Shown: one piece after another, positions 1 through 8,967 of the stretch
Numbering within the stretch: position 1 is the stretch's first letter
Layout of the letters: each line of letters opens with the position of its first letter
From: Paraburkholderia sartisoli
Lineage (GTDB): Bacteria > Pseudomonadota > Gammaproteobacteria > Burkholderiales > Burkholderiaceae
Reading direction: 5' to 3'
Length of the DNA stretch: 64,000 nt
Assembly: GCF_900107685.1 (NCBI RefSeq)
Contig: NZ_FNRQ01000001.1
Span: 1,054,001 to 1,118,000 of the forward strand
The notes under the pieces: generated by a model
Told to the model about the DNA's origin: nothing
Database searches by the model: none
What the model saw: the letters and a program-made list of their open reading frames with translations, nothing else
Program-made: the position numbers and the translations under genes

Positions 1-399
1 GCGGCGCGCGCCGGCGTGCACGGGCGGGGCTTCGCCGTGGTGGCCGCCGAGGTGCGCTCGCTCGCGCAGCATGCTTCGTCGGCCGCGAAGGAGATCGGCG
101 AGCTGGTGGCCGACGCGGTGAGCGCGGCGTCCGACGGCACGATGATGGTCGCGGAAGCGGAACAGGCGATCGATCACATCCTCGGCGCCGCACAGCGCTT
201 CGCGGACATGATGGCCAGTATCGCGGCCGCCGCCGACGAGCAGCGCACTGGCATCGAGCAGGTGGATGCCGCGATCAGCCTGATGGATTCGATCACGCAG
301 CAGAACGCGGCGCTCGTCGAGGAGGCCAGCGCCGCCGCGCAGGCGCTCGACCAGCAATCGCGGGAACTGGACCGGCAAGTCGCGATGTTCCGGATCTGA
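1..399 (+). CDS. Methyl-accepting chemotaxis protein, C-terminal part (partial at window start)
   Basis: The frame is open from base 1 and ends at 399. The visible residues begin in the most conserved hairpin of the chemoreceptor signalling domain, the AARAG..GRGFAVVAAEVR stretch, which docks CheA and CheW. They continue through the descending helix (LAQHASSAAKEIGELV) and end with the usual ADEQ..GIEQVD/QNAALVEEASAAA segment. The sensor, membrane and HAMP parts lie outside the window, so the ligand is unknown. The E of the usual ARAGEQGRGF motif is V-H here (ARAGVHGRGF), a small departure from the family consensus. No CheB/CheR-docking pentapeptide is visible at the C terminus. Confidence 0.93.
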   Translation, partial: AARAGVHGRGFAVVAAEVRSLAQHASSAAKEIGELVADAVSAASDGTMMVAEAEQAIDHILGAAQRFADMMASIAAAADEQRTGIEQVDAAISLMDSITQQNAALVEEASAAAQALDQQSRELDRQVAMFRI

Positions 400-515
400 C
401 ACGCAGTGACGCACGGGCGGCACCGCCCATCTGAAGAAACGGGCGACCGGCATCGAGACCGCCGGCGACCCCGGAAACCACGGAGACAGACATGAACCCA
501 TACGCGCGGCCGCCG

Positions 516-560
516 CATTCACCACATTCACCGCATTCACCGCATTCACCGCATTCACCG
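516..560. repeat. Tandem 9-bp repeat CATTCACCG
   Basis: Five head-to-tail copies of a 9-base unit run from 516 to 560; the first copy ends in A instead of G. The array lies between the chemoreceptor stop and the MFS transporter start, about 30 bases ahead of that start, so copy-number change could alter the leader of the transporter mRNA. Confidence 0.9.
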
Positions 561-592
561 CATTTGTCCGGCATCGCTGGAGGGCACGCACG

Positions 593-1960
593 ATGACGAC
601 TGCCGCATCGTCCGCGTTATCCGCGGCGCCCGTAGACGTCTCCGCGCTCATCGAGCGCCAGAAGCTCGGCGGTTTCGCACTCGGCCTGATCGCCTGGTGT
701 TTCCTGATCGTGCTGATCGATGGCTTCGACCAGGTGGCGGCGGCCTTCGCGGCGCCTGCGCTGATCCACGCATGGCACACGAACGCGGCCGGCTTTGGCC
801 GTGTTTTTGGCGTCGGCCTGTTCGGCGTGCTCGTGGGGTCGTTGCTGCTCGGCTTCAGCGGCGACCGTTTTGGCCGGCGGCCGACGATCATCTACGGTTC
901 GCTCTGGTTCGGCATCCTGACGCTCGCATGCAGCTATGCGACGTCGCTCGACCAGTTGACCGTGCTGCGCTTTCTTGCCGGCATCGGGATGGGCGGCGTC
1001 GTGCCGAACACGGTCGCGCTCGTGTCCGAATATGCGCCGAAAGCGCGCCGGGCGACGTGGATCACGCTGATGTTCTCCGGCTTTTCGATCGGCGCGGGCG
1101 GTGGCGGCGCGGTCGCCTCGTGGCTGCTGCCGCGTTTCGGCTGGCCCGTGCTGTTCGCGCTGTGTGGGAGCGCGGCCATCGTGGTGGCGCTCGCCTCGTT
1201 CGCGTTGTTGCCCGAATCGGTCCGCTTCCTGATCGTGAACGGACGCGATCCGCGCAGGATCGCCCGCATCGCAAGGCGGCTCGGCGCCGGCGTCGAAGAT
1301 GGCGCGGTGCGCTACGTCGTCGACGACGAGGTGCGGCTGCGCGTGCGTCCGGCCGCGCTGTTCCAGAACGGTCTCTCATACGTGACGCCACTGCTGTGGG
1401 CGCTCTTCGTCCTGAATTCACTCGCGCTGCACTTCCTGCAGAACTGGCTGCCGATCCTGTTCGGCATGGGTACGCTCGCGCCGGCGCGAGCGGCGCAGGC
1501 GGCGATGATGTTTCCGGTGGGCGGCACGGTCGGCGCGCTGATGTTGAGCCGCTGCGTCGACCGTTACGGAATCGTGGTGATCCTGCTGCTGGCCGTGGTC
1601 GGCTGTCCCGTCGTCGCGTCGCTCGGGATGCCGATGCCGACCGCCTTGCTCTTCGCAGCGGTGTTCGTGAGCGGCGTGTGCGTGATCGGCAGCCAGTTCG
1701 CGCTATACGCGGTGTCCGGCATGGTCTATCCGACCGCGCTGCGCTCGACCGGCGTCGGCTCGGCCATCGGCATCGGCAAGTTCGGATCGGTCGCGGGCTC
1801 GATGCTCGGTGGCGTGCTGCTGGCGATGCATCTGCCGGTGGCGAATCTTTTCGTCGATCTCGCCACGGTATTCGTGTTCATCGCGTTGCTGGCGGTGTGG
1901 CTCGGCTGGCACCGGCGCGCGGCCGGGCAGCCGGTGACGGCCGGGCAGTCAGGCGCGTAG
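593..1960 (+). CDS. MFS transporter, aromatic acid:H+ symporter (AAHS) type
   Basis: A 455-residue inner-membrane protein with about 12 hydrophobic segments. The loop 2-3 signature of the major facilitator superfamily is clear (GDRFGRRP at about residue 93), preceded by the LIDGFDQ motif in the first helix, whose acidic residue is typical of AAHS carriers such as PcaK, BenK and MucK. This supports proton-coupled uptake of an aromatic or related carboxylate; the exact substrate cannot be read from sequence. A GGAGG ribosome site sits about 13 bases before the ATG. No catabolic enzymes adjoin it; the porin downstream may serve the same uptake step, but the 560-base gap gives no sign of an operon. 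Confidence 0.88.
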   Translation: MTTAASSALSAAPVDVSALIERQKLGGFALGLIAWCFLIVLIDGFDQVAAAFAAPALIHAWHTNAAGFGRVFGVGLFGVLVGSLLLGFSGDRFGRRPTIIYGSLWFGILTLACSYATSLDQLTVLRFLAGIGMGGVVPNTVALVSEYAPKARRATWITLMFSGFSIGAGGGGAVASWLLPRFGWPVLFALCGSAAIVVALASFALLPESVRFLIVNGRDPRRIARIARRLGAGVEDGAVRYVVDDEVRLRVRPAALFQNGLSYVTPLLWALFVLNSLALHFLQNWLPILFGMGTLAPARAAQAAMMFPVGGTVGALMLSRCVDRYGIVVILLLAVVGCPVVASLGMPMPTALLFAAVFVSGVCVIGSQFALYAVSGMVYPTALRSTGVGSAIGIGKFGSVAGSMLGGVLLAMHLPVANLFVDLATVFVFIALLAVWLGWHRRAAGQPVTAGQSGA

Positions 1961-2520
1961 TGAAGGCGGGCGCGGAGCCGGAGTGGCCGGCAGCGCTCGC
2001 CCTGTTCAACTGGAAGGCGCGTCGCGCGCGCTGCCATGCGTGGAAGTGGAATGCCGTCAATCAAACCATGAGGGCGTGCTGATCGACTGCATCCACGAAG
2101 CCGGGTGCGGACGAGACGTTACGAGTGCGCCTTACCGCCTTCGGCATTCATGAGACCGGCTCCGGCCTCATCCCATCGCATCGCGGGTTTCACCTGGTTT
2201 CACCATCAAACTGTGCGCATCGCACAACTCATCGCAAACCCTGGTTTTTTCGCCCACGCCGGGCGCGCCTTTTCTGACGGCCCAAAGCCCGTATTCCGTG
2301 TCCCGGATGGCATGCATCCTCCGCAATCTTTTAATAAAAATAATGCATTGGTGTAATCGATACCGTTGACGTGAAATTAGCACGTTCATTCTATTTTCAC
2401 GCGGCCGGTCGCGCTGGATCCGGACATGCCACGCCAGCGGCACGACCGGCAGGGATCGCCGGACACCAGAAAGCTGTGCAATCAGATCCGCAGCAGGCGG
2501 ACATAAAAGAGGAGACATGC
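1961..2520. other. Intergenic region upstream of the porin
   Basis: I see no convincing gene here; an 83-codon frame at 2105-2356 has no ribosome site or recognisable product. The distal part becomes AT-rich (around 2325-2395) and has a possible sigma-70 promoter, TTGACG at about 2364 with a TTCTAT-like -10 at about 17 bases spacing, leaving a long porin leader. Confidence 0.45.
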
Positions 2521-3639
2521 ATGCGTTTGATCAGTCAGGGTATCTGCGGGGCCACGCTGGCGCTCGTCGCCGGCAGTGCGGCGGCGGCCGGGTCTGGCGT
2601 GACGTTGTACGGTGTGGCCGACACGTTCGTCCAGTACCTCGACAACGGCGGGCAGCATTCGTATTCCGAACGAAGCGGCGGCGCGACCGGTTCGCTGTTC
2701 GGGCTGAAGGGCGATGAAGACCTGGGTGGCGGCCTCAAGGCGCAGTTCGACGTCGAAACGGGTTTCAACATGAACACGGGCGGCCTGTTCGCCGACACGA
2801 CGGCGCTCTTCTATCGTCAGGCGTGGGTCGGGCTGAGTCACGCCACGTACGGCTCGCTGTCGTTCGGGCGTCAGTACGAGCCGAGCTTTCGCATCGTCTA
2901 TCCGAGCGATCCGTTTCGCGTGAACGAAGTCACGTCACCGTTCTCGGCGGATGTGCTCGCCGTCGACCGCAATACACTGTCGACGCAGTACGACTCTGGC
3001 CGCTCGAGCAACTCGATTCTTTACCAGTCGCCGAACATGCGCGGGTTCCAGCTGTATGGCATGTACGCGTTTTCGTCGACCGTCAGCCAGCCGGTGCCGG
3101 CGACGACCGGCAACATGCTGAACGTCGCGATGCGTTACTCGGGCTACGGCTTTTACGCGGGCCTCGCCTATGTGAACCAGCATGCGGGGCAGGAGACGCT
3201 TGCCGCGCTGCCGGCACCGCTCAGCCTGCTCGGCACCGAGCACTTCATCGGCGCACTGGGCTACCAGATTGGCATCGTGAACCTCCAGTTCAACTATTCC
3301 TATAACCGTTCGAAGGATCCGGCGCCAGGCTCGCTCGCCGCGCGGCTCGGCACTGCGCACTCGCTCAGCATCGCCGAACTGGGTGCGACCATTCAGGCGA
3401 CCTCCGCGGACATCATCCAGATCGCGGCTACCGAGCGCAACGTGCGCGGCACGCACGACAACACGCCGGGCATCGAGATCGGCGCGGAGCACGCGATTTC
3501 AAAGCGCACGAGCTTCTATATGCGCGCGGGTTACATGAAGAACAACGGCTCCGCGACGGTCAGCTGGCCGGGCGCCACCGTGAGCACAGCCGGCACGAAG
3601 CAGGTGCTGGCTGTGCTCGGCATGACGCACCGCTTCTGA
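2521..3639 (+). CDS. Gram-negative general porin (Burkholderia OpcP/OmpC type)
   Basis: A 372-residue outer-membrane protein. I choose the ATG at 2521 because a GAGGAG site lies just upstream and the product then starts with a normal signal peptide (hydrophobic run ICGATLALVAGSAAAA, likely cut before GSGVTLYG). The first strand GVTLYGVADTFVQY, the FGLKGDEDLGGGLKAQFDVE segment, the YRQAWVGLSH..GSLSFGRQ strand and the C-terminal GMTHRF with final phenylalanine are hallmarks of 16-strand trimeric porins of Burkholderia. It allows diffusion of small hydrophilic solutes. A strong hairpin terminator follows. Confidence 0.93.
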   Translation: MRLISQGICGATLALVAGSAAAAGSGVTLYGVADTFVQYLDNGGQHSYSERSGGATGSLFGLKGDEDLGGGLKAQFDVETGFNMNTGGLFADTTALFYRQAWVGLSHATYGSLSFGRQYEPSFRIVYPSDPFRVNEVTSPFSADVLAVDRNTLSTQYDSGRSSNSILYQSPNMRGFQLYGMYAFSSTVSQPVPATTGNMLNVAMRYSGYGFYAGLAYVNQHAGQETLAALPAPLSLLGTEHFIGALGYQIGIVNLQFNYSYNRSKDPAPGSLAARLGTAHSLSIAELGATIQATSADIIQIAATERNVRGTHDNTPGIEIGAEHAISKRTSFYMRAGYMKNNGSATVSWPGATVSTAGTKQVLAVLGMTHRF

Positions 3640-3654
3640 GCGATCGCGGCGCGC

Positions 3655-3712
3655 AAGCACAAGGCATCCGGCGACCCGCCATGCGGGAATCGCCGGATGC
3701 CTTTGTGCTTTT
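3655..3712 (+). terminator. Rho-independent terminator after the porin
   Basis: A long hairpin: arm 3655-3674 (AAGCACAAGGCATCCGGCGA) pairs with 3690-3710, with one bulged base, around a 15-base loop, followed by TTTT. It ends porin transcription and faces the convergent phospholipase gene. Confidence 0.85.
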
Positions 3713-3836
3713 CACGTCAGGCGTGATGAGGCGATTTTCCGCGACGGAAGCGTGTTGGTAGTCACGCCGCTTACGCAGGGTCTTCGAATTGAGCCGCGAC
3801 GTCAGCGCATGCGCCGTTGATTCGCGGTCGATGTCG

Positions 3837-6416
3837 TTATTGCCGGGGACGTCGCGTGCCCGGTGCGCGTCGCCGCTTCGCGGCAGCCGGCGCAGGCGTG
3901 ACCGGGGCCGCGGCCCCATCGGGCGCTTCGTGGTCAGCGGCGTTGCCATTCAGCGACGCAGCAGTCGCCGGTGCCACGGCCCCATCGGGCGCTTCGTGGT
4001 CAACGGCCTTGCCATTCAGTGACGCAGCAGTCGCCGGTGCCACGGCCCCATCAGGCGCTTCGTGATCAACGGCCTTGCCATCCAGCGACGCCGCAGCAGC
4101 CGGCGCCACCGCCGTATCAGGCGGCACGGTGATCTCCGTTTGCGAAGCGGGCGGTTTGCTCGCCGCCTGAGCCGCGAACATCCAGCGCTCGACGTTCAAC
4201 GCGCGTTTGTCGATAGCCGGCTGCACGTCGCCGGCCGGCGCCCGCGCGGCGAACAGCGCCGCCGCCGGTTGCGGACCCGCCGTATTTCGCTGCTGCTCCT
4301 GTTGCACGAGTTCGGCGTAGGTGACCAGCGCTGTTTGCGCGTCATGGAAACTCGACGGCACATCGGCGACGGCGGCCGCCATCTGCACGACACCCGTCGC
4401 CGCGATCGTCGCGGGCGTATCCGTGCGCGGCTTGTCGAGCGATATCGCCGAAGCGAAGCTGCCGATCGGGGTCAGCCCCGGCCCCGACATCGTCCGGCGG
4501 CACAGGTGCGGCAGCTGCCATTTGTCGCACGCATAGCGAAGCACGCTGGTGTGATCGTAGACGGTGTGATCGACGCCCACCGGCACCCACGGGGACACGA
4601 GAATCGCCGGCACGCGCACACCGAGGTGATCGAATCCGTAGTTGTCGACGTGATCGTCGGGCGGCGTCGCGACGGGCGGCTGGACGTGATCGTAGAAGCC
4701 GCCGTGCTCGTCGTAGGTGACGACGAGCAGTGTGGATTCCCACAGTGCCTGGTTCGCGCGAATCGCGTTATAGACATCCGCGATCAGTTGCTCGCCCGCG
4801 GCGATGCCCGCGGGCGAATGCTGGTCGTTCTCGACACCGCCCACGCCCGCGAAATAACGCGGTTCGATGAACGCATACGAAGGGAAGTCGTCAGCCAGAC
4901 CTTTGCAGTCGGTGAAGAAACTGTCCATGCCCTGATAGTGATTCGTCAGCAGACGCTTCTTCAGGCGCGTCAGGACGATCGATTGCGGAATGCCGCCGTG
5001 ATAGATCCGCCACGAGACGCCCTGGGTATCGAGGTTGTCGTACAGCGTCGGCTGGCTGTAGCGGCCGAAAAACATCCGCACGGTGTCGAACGCGCCGTCG
5101 GGCATCAGCACGTCGCCGAGTGTGGTGCCGCTATGCACGAACAGACGGTTCGGCCACGTCGGACCCGGCATCGACGAAAACCAGCGGTCGCACACCATGA
5201 AATTTTTCGCGAGCGTATGGAGTGCGGACAGTTCGCCATCCCTGAAGTACGCCATCACCTGGTCGCCGTCGGGAACCGGCGCGTCCGGGCTCATCCGCCG
5301 ATACTCATCGACGAAATGCGCCATGCCGTCCTTGATCTGCGCCTCTACGTTGTCGAATTCATGCGGCACCTTGAAGTCCTTGCGGACGAACTGCGCGGCG
5401 ATCGGCTTCTGCGTAAACGTGAGGTTGTTTTTCGCGTCGAAGTTGGTGCCCGGGCTGTCGGGGTCCACGCCATCGATGGCGTGATTGAACGACGCGCGCA
5501 ACGCGCCGAGCACGTGATCGAACGAGCGGTTTTCGAGCATCAGGACAACGACGTGCCGGATCGGATCGTTCGATGCCGTGACCGTCGGAGCCTGCAGCGT
5601 CTCGACGCCGGCCGCGCGATCGCCGCTTCCCCACGCCGCGCCGTTCGCGCCGGCAGCGCCCTGCGGCGTCGCGGTGGAGGTTGCGGCGAGCATCGTGTCG
5701 CGCAGCACCATTCTTCCGCTGCGAAATCCCGTTTTGATCCGCAGACGCCGGGCCGCCTTTGGATCGTGCCCGAAAAACTGCTGGTTCGTGCCGGAAGCCG
5801 GATCGAAGAAGCCGATATAGCCGCCGGGGTTGACGCCGAACGAACCGAGGCCGGTCCCGCAAAAATCGTTGCGCGCACCCGGCTGCTCGCCGACGGTGAA
5901 GTAGTGCGGCAGCACGAAGTTCGACACCGGCACGCCATCGATCTCGTAATGCTGCGACTGCACGGCGTCGCACATTTCGAAGAAGTGATACACCGTGCGA
6001 TCGGCCACTTCAGGATGCGGGCCCTGTACCAGCAGGTTGCATTGCGGATCGCCGACCAGTTCGAGCGCCTCGTGCGAGAGCGTCGTCGACCAGTCGTCGC
6101 CCAGCGACTTGCACAGGTCGAGAAACACAAATCCGTACGGGATGCCCGACAGGTTGCGATCGTGATAGCCGAGCGCGTCGTTCGAGTTCGCTGAATCGAG
6201 CACGTACAGGATCGCGTCGCCACGCAGTTCGTTCAGCTGCTGAAGGTCGGCCGTCGCGCCTGTCGCGCCCGTTGGTCCCTCGACCCGCAACCGGCCGCCG
6301 AACGCCCAGTACGGTTCGAAGTCCTCCGTGATCTGACGGTTGATCGCGCGGACCACGCGATGCATGTCCAGCTCCGCGATGCTGCTCGTGCGATTGACGA
6401 CCGAAATCTGGAACAT
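3837..6416 (-). CDS. Phospholipase C / acid phosphatase family phosphoesterase with an extra N-terminal HE..E domain
   Basis: An 859-residue protein. I start it at the ATG at 6416 ([11 protein letters not shown]); an in-frame start 14 codons earlier has no better support. Residues about 270-660 match the AcpA/PlcN phosphoesterase family: [14 protein letters not shown], the [12 protein letters not shown] block and the [17 protein letters not shown] metal-binding block. The first 240 or so residues are a different domain containing [12 protein letters not shown], which resembles the HE..E...DP motif of putative zinc peptidases. No signal peptide is visible. The C-terminal 150 residues are low-complexity, with three 22-residue repeats and a basic tail (AKRRR..). 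The likely reaction is hydrolysis of a phosphoester headgroup or phosphomonoester; location and substrate are uncertain. Confidence 0.85.
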   Translation of the reverse strand: MFQISVVNRTSSIAELDMHRVVRAINRQITEDFEPYWAFGGRLRVEGPTGATGATADLQQLNELRGDAILYVLDSANSNDALGYHDRNLSGIPYGFVFLDLCKSLGDDWSTTLSHEALELVGDPQCNLLVQGPHPEVADRTVYHFFEMCDAVQSQHYEIDGVPVSNFVLPHYFTVGEQPGARNDFCGTGLGSFGVNPGGYIGFFDPASGTNQQFFGHDPKAARRLRIKTGFRSGRMVLRDTMLAATSTATPQGAAGANGAAWGSGDRAAGVETLQAPTVTASNDPIRHVVVLMLENRSFDHVLGALRASFNHAIDGVDPDSPGTNFDAKNNLTFTQKPIAAQFVRKDFKVPHEFDNVEAQIKDGMAHFVDEYRRMSPDAPVPDGDQVMAYFRDGELSALHTLAKNFMVCDRWFSSMPGPTWPNRLFVHSGTTLGDVLMPDGAFDTVRMFFGRYSQPTLYDNLDTQGVSWRIYHGGIPQSIVLTRLKKRLLTNHYQGMDSFFTDCKGLADDFPSYAFIEPRYFAGVGGVENDQHSPAGIAAGEQLIADVYNAIRANQALWESTLLVVTYDEHGGFYDHVQPPVATPPDDHVDNYGFDHLGVRVPAILVSPWVPVGVDHTVYDHTSVLRYACDKWQLPHLCRRTMSGPGLTPIGSFASAISLDKPRTDTPATIAATGVVQMAAAVADVPSSFHDAQTALVTYAELVQQEQQRNTAGPQPAAALFAARAPAGDVQPAIDKRALNVERWMFAAQAASKPPASQTEITVPPDTAVAPAAAASLDGKAVDHEAPDGAVAPATAASLNGKAVDHEAPDGAVAPATAASLNGNAADHEAPDGAAAPVTPAPAAAKRRRAPGTRRPRQ
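3913..4112. repeat. 66-bp in-frame tandem repeats inside the phospholipase gene
   Basis: About three near-identical copies of a 66-base unit encode [26 protein letters not shown] 22-residue repeats in the C-terminal tail of the phosphoesterase. The unit length keeps the frame, so copy-number variation would only change tail length. Confidence 0.85.
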
Positions 6417-6734
6417 GGGGCGCTCCGGTGAGTGTCGTGCGTCGCGATGCCGGCGCAACGGGCACGCCTCGCGAACGAACGATCGTTCGAGGTCCAGGGC
6501 GGCATCTGGCTTCTTCCGACGAATGCGCCGCCAAGCCGAAGATTAGGCGCTGCGCGGCGCGTGAAGCAAGTTTTGCGTGTCGGCAGACGAAATCGTGCGC
6601 GGCGGCGGCGCGACGACGACCGTCGTGGATGCGGGTTGTGGATGTGGCATTGCTGACGCGTGGCGTTGCAGGGTCTTTCCCTTTTGCGGTTTTGACCGCA
6701 TGCTAGGGTTTCTGCACCGATCCGGAGACGCACC

Positions 6735-6992
6735 ATGGACGAGCAGCAGGAACATCGCGGTTTCACGATCACGGTCAGCACGCGCGACGACCGCGCGGGC
6801 GGCGCATTCGTGACGTTGCTGATCGAGCGCGCGTTGGCGCCGGGCGGCGATACGCGCGGTGGGGCGCCGCGTTCCGAGCCCGAGCATTACCGTTCGGTGC
6901 GCGCCGGGCCGGCGGCCGTCGGCGAAGCGATGGACCGCGCGCGACGCGCGATCGACGAAGCACTCGGCGAACCCGATCCGCTCGGCGACTGA
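6735..6992 (+). CDS. Small hypothetical protein
   Basis: An 85-residue soluble protein that I do not recognise. It has a beta-rich start (RGFTITVSTRDDR..GGAFVTLLIERA) and a charged, probably helical end (VGEAMDRARRAIDEALGEPDP). A GGAGA site lies 9 bases before the ATG at 6735. Codon use matches the core genome. It heads a short same-strand set with the genes at 7059 and 7321, divergent from the phospholipase gene. Confidence 0.7.
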   Translation: MDEQQEHRGFTITVSTRDDRAGGAFVTLLIERALAPGGDTRGGAPRSEPEHYRSVRAGPAAVGEAMDRARRAIDEALGEPDPLGD

Positions 6993-7058
6993 GACCCGCC
7001 CACGCGACCCCGCACTCGCGTGTACATCAGAAAAACATCAGGACAACAGGACGCTGCC

Positions 7059-7277
7059 ATGCAGTTCGACTACAAGACATTTCATATCGATTGCCGGGCC
7101 CGGCACGACGAAGATGGTCACTACGTCGCGCGCGCAAGGATCACGGTGCCGGCCGTGGGCGCCGGGCGCGTCACCGCGCACGATTCCGGCGACATCGATT
7201 CGTTCGTGAACGAATCGGACGCCATTTCCTGCGCGAAGGCGTGGGCTATCGAATGGTGTGACGAAAACTGGGACTGA
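7059..7277 (+). CDS. Small hypothetical protein
   Basis: A 72-residue protein starting at the ATG at 7059 (MQFDYKTFHIDCRAR). It is acidic and beta-strand rich, with two Cys residues at the end (SCAKAWAIEWCDENWD). No membrane segment, signal peptide or GG leader is present. The gene lies 66 bases after 6735-6992 and 43 bases before the next, so the three may be cotranscribed. Function unknown. Confidence 0.7.
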   Translation: MQFDYKTFHIDCRARHDEDGHYVARARITVPAVGAGRVTAHDSGDIDSFVNESDAISCAKAWAIEWCDENWD

Positions 7278-7320
7278 GCCGGGCGCGGCGGTTCCGCGCG
7301 CGAGGACGATGGAGGCCGAC

Positions 7321-7566
7321 ATGCCGCGTGAAGCCCGAACGGAACAGGAACTGCTTGCGCTCGTGAGCGCGGCGCTCGACTCGAATCCCGACACATGCGG
7401 ATGGAGCCCGACTGGCATCCAGGAGCAGGTGGAAGACAGCGAAGGTTGCAACTGGGACATTCCGTATCTGCGCGGCAACAGCGACGCCGCCGATGTGAAG
7501 GACGTCGTGATGCCGGTCGCCGCCGGCATCATCAACACGCTGCGCAGCCGCTATAGCCTGCTGTAG
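7321..7566 (+). CDS. Small hypothetical protein
   Basis: An 81-residue protein. I prefer the ATG at 7321 (MPREARTEQELLALV) because GGAGG lies 7 bases upstream; an earlier in-frame ATG at 7258 overlaps the preceding gene. The N-terminal half is helical and acidic, the middle carries CGWSP..EGCNWDIPYLRG, and the C terminus is a hydrophobic helix (VMPVAAGIINTLRSRYSLL). Not recognised. It ends just before a strong bidirectional terminator. Confidence 0.68.
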   Translation: MPREARTEQELLALVSAALDSNPDTCGWSPTGIQEQVEDSEGCNWDIPYLRGNSDAADVKDVVMPVAAGIINTLRSRYSLL

Positions 7567-7623
7567 CCGCGGGCGCGCCTCGCGCCAGATCCGCGTTGAA
7601 TGCATGCCGCGAAGGATAAAACC

Positions 7624-7662
7624 GCGCCCCTCCCGCCGTGTCCGGCCGGAGGGGCGCTTCTT
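7624..7662 (+). terminator. Bidirectional terminator between the small genes and the peptide cluster
   Basis: GCGCCCCTCC at 7624-7633 pairs with GGAGGGGCGC at 7648-7657, followed by TTCTTTT. On the other strand it can end transcription of the GG-leader peptide genes at 7687-9243. Confidence 0.82.
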
Positions 7663-7686
7663 TTAATTTCGGACATGACGAACGTC

Positions 7687-7890
7687 CTACAGATAGGTTC
7701 CGCCGATGCGTCCTTCAAAGATGCCGATGTCGATGTCCCAGTCGTCCACGGTACCCGTGGACGTGCCGTCGACACCGACGCGCACCGCGCGCCCACCGGT
7801 CAGGCGTTTCATCTGGTCGGCGGTGAGGGTGGCTTCGCGGGCGTCTTCGATAGAGGGTGTGAGGTCTTTGATAACGACAGTGGTTTTCAT
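7687..7890 (-). CDS. Double-glycine leader peptide precursor P1 (divergent member)
   Basis: A 67-residue protein starting at the ATG at 7890, with AGGAGA 8 bases upstream. The leader begins MKTTVVIKDL and reaches a Gly-Gly at residues 32-33 (ADQMKRLTGG), a longer version of the 26-residue leader shared by P2-P6. The V-I-x-D-L start and the M-x-x-L-x-G-G end are kept. The predicted cargo is about 34 residues, Gly/Asp rich (GTVDDWDIDIGIF) and without Cys, so no disulfide or thioether rings are expected. A very good sigma-54 promoter lies at 7946-7961. It is the last of four tandem precursor genes on this strand. Export by the C39 transporter at 25373-28429 is inferred. Confidence 0.75.
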   Translation of the reverse strand: MKTTVVIKDLTPSIEDAREATLTADQMKRLTGGRAVRVGVDGTSTGTVDDWDIDIGIFEGRIGGTYL

Positions 7891-7945
7891 GGCAGTTCTC
7901 CTGTGGGCGGCTGAACGAGCACGGTGGTGTGCCCGCTTCCAGTCG

Positions 7946-7961
7946 TGCAAGGGCTATGCCA
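7946..7961 (-). promoter_or_regulatory. Sigma-54 (-24/-12) promoter for P1
   Basis: On the minus strand the sequence reads TGGCATAGCCCTTGCA, matching TGGCACG-N4-TTGCA with the GG and GC elements exactly spaced. It lies 56 bases upstream of the P1 ATG. Confidence 0.78.
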
Positions 7962-8155
7962 ATGGAGCGGCGCGCGCGGGCGCATTCGCGCCGCGGGCCG
8001 GGCGCGCGTTCAGAACGCGCTGTGACGGGGTGTTCGGGCGCGGCTTCGCTCGTGGATTGGTGTGCGCGCGCCGTGTGCTGCACGCAACGTGTCGGCGTGC
8101 GGCGAACAGGCGGCCCGTGGCTGCTGGAATCCACGCGCCACGTAAGGTAGCCGCG

Positions 8156-8386
8156 CTACGGGTGAAGTGACGACGGTGATGCCGCGATGCCGGCGGCACC
8201 GGATTGCGCGAGCGGCGCCTGCCGGGCAGCGGGAAATCCTGGCGGATAGTCGACGACACGCGGCGCGCCGGGCGCCGGCTGGGCGACGTGATGCGCGCCG
8301 ATGCGCATGCCGCCGACGATGGCGGCCATGGCCTGTCTGTCGAGCTCGACGCTTTCGGTCAGATCGGTGATGACGAGGAGAGTCAT
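8156..8386 (-). CDS. Double-glycine leader peptide precursor P2 (proline-rich cargo)
   Basis: A 76-residue protein whose first 26 residues follow the locus signature: D8-L9, L15-D16, M20, A22 and G25-G26 (MTLLVITDLT..ELDRQAMAAIVGG). The predicted 50-residue cargo is unlike the others: rich in Pro, Ala and His (GAHHVAQPAPGAPRVVDYPPG) and without Cys. The abundance of prolines fits the prolyl isomerase gene in the export operon. No convincing sigma-54 site is seen directly upstream; the 208-base gap to P3 leaves its promoter open. The ribosome site is weak. Confidence 0.68.
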   Translation of the reverse strand: MTLLVITDLTESVELDRQAMAAIVGGMRIGAHHVAQPAPGAPRVVDYPPGFPAARQAPLAQSGAAGIAASPSSLHP

Positions 8387-8594
8387 GACGGTCCCAGGTG
8401 ATCCAGATAATCATGGAATGCAAGGCGCGGCAGCCGGCATGGCCGGCCGCCGTTCGATGGTTGCCGATGTGGATACTGCTTCGCACAACCAGTATAGGAA
8501 ATTCGCCTCTACCCCGTATCCCGCGTCGTATGCCGCGGCTCTTTATTTAACCGGCCGTGGTGGGAGCCCCCGGGTTCCCTGCCACGGCGCGGAG

Positions 8595-8879
8595 TCAAAC
8601 GCTGGCCGTGTTGGCGGCCGATTGTATCGGGCTGACGTCGAAAGCGAGCGGGCCCAGGGTCGTACCGAGCACGCCGATGTTTTTCAGCACTTCGACGTTG
8701 GTGTACTGCCACTGCTCGATGTTCTGGTTCACGTTGACGTTCACGGTGGGGCTTCCAATCGGGCCCTTGCCTTGCAGCCAGGGGTTGCTGCTGATGCCCG
8801 TGCCGCCGCGCACGGCCGACATGGCGCGACGGTCGAGCTCACGTGCCTGGGACAGATCCTGAATCATGATGGTTGACAT
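8595..8879 (-). CDS. Double-glycine leader peptide precursor P3
   Basis: A 94-residue protein; the ATG at 8879 has GGAG 9 bases upstream. The leader MSTIMIQDLS..ELDRRAMSAVRGG places Gly-Gly at residues 25-26. Hydrophobic residues fall at -4 (V), -7 (M) and -12 (L) from the cut, the positions that C39 peptidases read in known GG leaders. The predicted cargo of 68 residues is Asn/Val rich (TVNVNVNQNIEQWQYTNVEV) and Cys-free, with a beta-prone character. It lies 88 bases after P4 and is probably cotranscribed with it from the promoter at 9315-9330. Confidence 0.8.
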   Translation of the reverse strand: MSTIMIQDLSQARELDRRAMSAVRGGTGISSNPWLQGKGPIGSPTVNVNVNQNIEQWQYTNVEVLKNIGVLGTTLGPLAFDVSPIQSAANTASV

Positions 8880-8967
8880 GGCGATGCTCCAAAAGTGTCG
8901 GGACGAGAAAGGGAAGCGGGCCGCCCGCATCAGACCGGCGGGTCTTCGCGCGCTGCTTCCACACGCA

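Noticed and set aside
2105..2356. 83-codon frame upstream of the porin
   Set aside because: No ribosome site, no recognisable sequence, and lies in the porin leader region.
4062..6194. 710-codon open frame on the plus strand opposite the phospholipase gene
   Set aside because: Arg/His/Val-rich translation with no motifs; an antisense shadow produced by GC3 bias of the real gene.
7059..7566. Small proteins at 7059 and 7321 as further GG precursors
   Set aside because: No Gly-Gly leader end and no D-L/L-D pattern.
8387..8594. Possible sigma-54 promoter before P2 (TTGCA with GG upstream)
   Set aside because: GG and GC elements are 2 bases too far apart for sigma-54; not called.
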